From the NCBI GenBank assembly GCA_002413355.1, contig DHWV01000020.1, positions 6,205 to 13,909 on the forward strand: DNA of 7,705 nt. The letters are read 5' to 3'. This document shows positions 5,093 through 7,705 of this stretch, in pieces. Under the pieces are notes generated by a model, which did no database searches, was not told the DNA's origin, and saw nothing but the letters and a program-made list of their open reading frames with translations. Source of the stretch: Desulfobulbaceae bacterium UBA5173 (GTDB lineage Bacteria > Desulfobacterota > Desulfobulbia > Desulfobulbales > Desulfobulbaceae). The translations under genes were made by a program, and so were the position numbers. Within the stretch, counting starts at the first letter, position 1; the number at the start of each line of letters is the position of its first letter.

Positions 5093-7399
5093 ATGAAGGC
5101 AACAGCGCACGTCCAAGTATGCGGAGCAGTGCAAGGGGTCGGCTTCCGCCCTTTTGTGTATGGCTTGGCAACAGAGCTGCATTTGTACGGCTGGGTGCGC
5201 AATACGTCGGCAGGGGGGGAAATAGTCGTGCAAGGGCAGGCGGAAGCAATCGAGCAGTTCCTCCTCCGCCTACGCAGCGAGGCCCCGCCGCTGGCCCGGC
5301 TTGAGTCAATAACCACGCAGCCATCCGCAACGCACAGCAATGCGGAAGGGTTTGCCATTCTGCCTTCAGCGGAGCAGCCCGGTTCGAGCCAGCCGCTGCC
5401 CCCGGACGCAGCCATCTGCCCGGACTGCGAACGCGAGTTGTTCGACCCCGGCAGCAGGCGGCATCTCTATCCCTTCATCAGCTGCGCCAACTGCGGCCCG
5501 CGTTTCACCATCATCAACAAGCTGCCCTGCGACCGCAGCCGTACGGTCATGGCGGCCTTTCCTTTGTGCCCCGACTGCGCCGCTGAATACGAGAATCCGC
5601 GTGACCGCCGCTTTCATGCCCAGGCTTCGGCCTGCCCTGTCTGCGGCCCACAGATCACGCTGCGTGAGGGCGAGAGCGAGACCAGTGGCATAGACGCGCT
5701 GCTGCAAGCGCGGCAGCTTTTGCGCGAAGGCGGCATCGTGGCAATCAAAGGGCTGGGCGGCTTTCATCTGGCCTGCGCGGCAGACAATGCCGCTGCGGTC
5801 GCTGAACTGCGCCGCCGCAAGCATCGGCCAGACAAGCCCTTTGCTTTGATGGCCGCAGACGTGGAAACGATCAGTTCAGTCTGCCAATGCAGCAAGGCCG
5901 AGGCGGAACTGCTGCAAGGACAGGCGCGGCCTGTTGTCTTGCTGGAGAGAACAGCAGCAGCGAGTTTTCCCGGCGTGGCCCCGCGTTTGTCCCGCTTGGG
6001 GATGTTGCTGCCTTACACCCCGCTGCACCTGTTGCTGCTCCGCCAGCATGACCCTGTCCTTGCCCATGAACCAGCCCCAGCCATCTTGGTGATGACCAGC
6101 GGCAACCGCAGCGGCGAGCCATTGGCGGCAGACAACGATGAAGCCTTGAGCCGCCTGCGCCTGCTCGCAGATGCCTTCCTCCTCCATGACCGGCCCATTC
6201 TCGCCCGCTGCGACGATTCGGTGGCCTTGGTTGAGGCTGACACGCAGGCAACGACACTGCTCCGCCGCAGCCGGGGCTATGCGCCATATCCCTTGCGGCT
6301 TCCTTATGCGGCAGCAAAGCCCTTGCTGGCTGTGGGCGGTGAACAGAAGAACACCTTCTGTCTGGTGCGTGCAGAGCAAGCCTTTCTCAGTCAGCACATC
6401 GGCGAGCTGGAGGATGCTGCCGCCTGCACCGCCTTTGAGCGCAGCGTTGAGCATTTCACCCGCCTTTTCCGTATTCAGCCTGAGCTGGTTGCGCACGATC
6501 TGCATCCTCAGTATTTCACCACCAACTATGCGCGGCAGCTCGGCATCCCGCACGTCGCTGTCCAGCACCATCACGCCCATATCGCCGCCTGCATGGCAGA
6601 CAACGGCCTGACAGAGAGAAAGCTGATTGGCCTTGCCTTTGACGGCACCGGCTATGGTCTTGACGGGACAATCTGGGGCGGCGAGGCGCTGCTGGCCTCG
6701 TACACCGGCTTTGAGCGGTTCGCCCATCTGCAATACCTGCCTTTGCCCGGCGGCGAGGCAGCCATCCGCCAGCCGTGGCGTATTGCCTTGGGCTATGCCC
6801 ATGCGCTTGGTCTTGCCGTGGATGATCTGCCCTTTCTGTCGTGCATTGACCGGCAGGCCGCAGGCATCGTCAGGCAGCAGGTGGAGAAGCGGCTCAATGC
6901 GCCCCTCACCTCCTCCATGGGACGGCTCTTTGATGCGGCGGCCTGCTTGCTCGGCATCTGCTGCCATGCTTCCTATGAAGGGCAGGCGGCTATTGAGCTG
7001 GAGGCGGCGGCCATGCTGCACATGGCTGCGGCGACACCGTATACCGAGGTTTGGGAAAGCAGCACGGAACAGCCTTGGATTGCGCCGCTGAAGCCTTTGC
7101 TTCAGGCCGTTATCCTTGATCTGCGGCAAGGAACACCCGTCGGCCTGATTGCCGCCCGCTTCCACCGCGCCATTGCCCAGCTGGCGGTTCTGCTGTGTCA
7201 GCAGGCACGTAATGCTGCCAGGCTGCACGAGGTTGCTTTATCCGGCGGGGTCTGGCAGAATCAGCTACTGCGGCAGGCTGTCTGCGCAGGACTGGCCAAG
7301 GAGGGCTTTACGGTGTATATGCACAGGCAGGTTCCAACCAATGACGGAGGATTGGCGTTAGGGCAGGCGGTAGTGGGGCAAGCACTGTTCATCGCCTGA
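5093..7399 (+). CDS. hypF: carbamoyltransferase HypF, [NiFe]-hydrogenase cyanide-ligand maturation
   Basis: HypF converts carbamoyl phosphate and ATP to carbamoyl-adenylate and transfers the carbamoyl group to HypE, the source of the CN ligands of the active-site iron. All four domains are present in the 768 aa. An acylphosphatase domain covers about 1-92, with VQGVGFRP (catalytic Arg19) and WVRNTSAG (Asn37). Two zinc fingers follow: Cys109/112 with Cys131/134, and Cys159/162 with Cys181/184. A YrdC-like domain spans about 195-390 (KPFALMA 249-255, SGNRSGEP 336-343). A Kae1-like C-terminal domain has QHHHAH (491-496), FDGTGYG (516-522) and LSGGVWQN (716-723). Length and motifs look intact. 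A stop codon in frame at 5072-5074 and no better start support the ATG at 5093. It is separated from hypAB by the lipoprotein gene and has a 200-base leader gap, so it may have its own promoter. Confidence 0.97.
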   Translation: MKATAHVQVCGAVQGVGFRPFVYGLATELHLYGWVRNTSAGGEIVVQGQAEAIEQFLLRLRSEAPPLARLESITTQPSATHSNAEGFAILPSAEQPGSSQPLPPDAAICPDCERELFDPGSRRHLYPFISCANCGPRFTIINKLPCDRSRTVMAAFPLCPDCAAEYENPRDRRFHAQASACPVCGPQITLREGESETSGIDALLQARQLLREGGIVAIKGLGGFHLACAADNAAAVAELRRRKHRPDKPFALMAADVETISSVCQCSKAEAELLQGQARPVVLLERTAAASFPGVAPRLSRLGMLLPYTPLHLLLLRQHDPVLAHEPAPAILVMTSGNRSGEPLAADNDEALSRLRLLADAFLLHDRPILARCDDSVALVEADTQATTLLRRSRGYAPYPLRLPYAAAKPLLAVGGEQKNTFCLVRAEQAFLSQHIGELEDAAACTAFERSVEHFTRLFRIQPELVAHDLHPQYFTTNYARQLGIPHVAVQHHHAHIAACMADNGLTERKLIGLAFDGTGYGLDGTIWGGEALLASYTGFERFAHLQYLPLPGGEAAIRQPWRIALGYAHALGLAVDDLPFLSCIDRQAAGIVRQQVEKRLNAPLTSSMGRLFDAAACLLGICCHASYEGQAAIELEAAAMLHMAAATPYTEVWESSTEQPWIAPLKPLLQAVILDLRQGTPVGLIAARFHRAIAQLAVLLCQQARNAARLHEVALSGGVWQNQLLRQAVCAGLAKEGFTVYMHRQVPTNDGGLALGQAVVGQALFIA

Positions 7400-7516
7400 T
7401 ATCTGTTTTCAACACTTGTCTTGCAACCGCAGGCTTCCCGGTGTACCTTCTCACACATCGCCTGCTGCTCCGATCATATAGCTGTAGCTATCTATAGCCA
7501 TAGCACAATAAAATGA
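7400..7516. other. gap between hypF and the transposase, probably containing one insertion-sequence end
   Basis: This holds no gene. The right half (7478-7503) is rich in TAGC/CTATAG words, including ATAGCT (7478-7483) and AGCTAT (7486-7491) as an inverted repeat with a 2-base gap. IS630-type elements insert at TA, and one end of the element should lie shortly after the transposase stop, so the boundary is probably somewhere in 7478-7516. The other end is outside the window, so terminal repeats cannot be matched. No strong terminator for hypF is visible. Confidence 0.4.
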
Positions 7517-7705
7517 CTACAGAACGGACTGCTGAAAAAATTCATCGGTGGAACAGCCGAGTTTTCTCCTGAGGGCTTTAGCCTGTGCCCATTTATGCTC
7601 AATCGGATTGAGGTCAGGCGAATACGAAGGAAGATATTCAAGCAAGCACCCGGCATCTTCGATGAGGTGCTGAATTTTTTCAGGCTTATGAAAAGAGGCA
7701 TTGTC
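7478..7705 (-). mobile_element. IS630-family insertion sequence, one end, cut by window edge
   Basis: The element is called from the C-terminal transposase sequence read on the - strand. The outer boundary at 7478 is approximate, taken from the TA-rich inverted words that follow the transposase stop. The rest of the element lies beyond 7705. Confidence 0.6.
7517..7705 (-). CDS. IS630-type DDE transposase, C-terminal 62 residues (5'-partial)
   Basis: On the - strand the frame entering at 7705 encodes 62 residues to a TAG at 7517-7519. It starts DNASFHKPEKIQHLIEDAG, which contains the second catalytic Asp of the DDE triad. It continues with LEYLPSYSPDLNPIEHKW, where the Glu of NPIEHKW is the third catalytic residue, and ends STDEFFQQSVL. 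This is the hallmark C-terminus of IS630/Tc1-mariner-like transposases, which cut and paste at TA. The N-terminal part and first Asp are outside the window. An overlapping frame on the same strand (7492-7701) has no recognisable motif and is a shadow. Many IS630 elements split the transposase over two frames; whether this one does cannot be seen here. Confidence 0.9.
   Translation of the reverse strand, partial: DNASFHKPEKIQHLIEDAGCLLEYLPSYSPDLNPIEHKWAQAKALRRKLGCSTDEFFQQSVL

Noticed and set aside
7492..7701. 69-residue - strand reading frame overlapping the transposase
   Set aside because: The neighbouring frame carries the transposase motifs (DNASFHK, SPDLNPIEHKW), so this is an out-of-frame shadow.

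Overview
The window is one end of a [NiFe]-hydrogenase locus from a bacterium with fairly GC-rich core genes (spot-counted lines run roughly 57-72% GC in hypB and hypF). The large subunit resembles cytoplasmic group 3 enzymes (MvhA/HoxH type). Together with the transposase and lipoprotein content this would suit an anaerobic proteobacterium or Desulfobacterota-like organism, but the taxonomic guess is inference only.

Layout, left to right, all + strand unless stated. (1) 3-1037: C-terminal three quarters of the [NiFe]-hydrogenase large subunit, cut by the window edge, ending with the active-site motif DPCFGCATH and a 28-residue tail that is presumably removed during maturation. (2) 1043-1086: a long 20-pair hairpin. 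(3) 1213-1467: a complete small gene for an 84-aa protein made almost entirely of six 13-residue repeats; unrecognised. (4) 1511-1671: a non-coding array of seven 23-bp units at exact spacing, each centred on a CACTGGTG-like palindromic core. I think this is the most unusual object here. (5) 1715-3273: hydrogenase maturation protease, hypA and hypB, tightly packed. (6) 3420-4892: a lower-GC gene for a predicted lipoprotein with an alpha/beta-hydrolase signature, with its own ribosome binding site, lying between hypB and hypF. (7) 5093-7399: full-length hypF. (8) 7517-7705, - strand: the C-terminal end of an IS630-type transposase, cut by the window edge.

The hydrogenase genes work together. 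HypF (carbamoyl/cyanide ligand synthesis) and HypA/HypB (nickel delivery) build the NiFe(CN)2CO centre in the large-subunit precursor. The maturation protease then clips the C-terminal tail to lock the site. HypC, HypD, HypE, the small subunit and the electron-transfer subunits are not in this window. The 84-aa repeat protein, the 23-bp array and the lipoprotein are the parts that ordinary hydrogenase biology does not explain.
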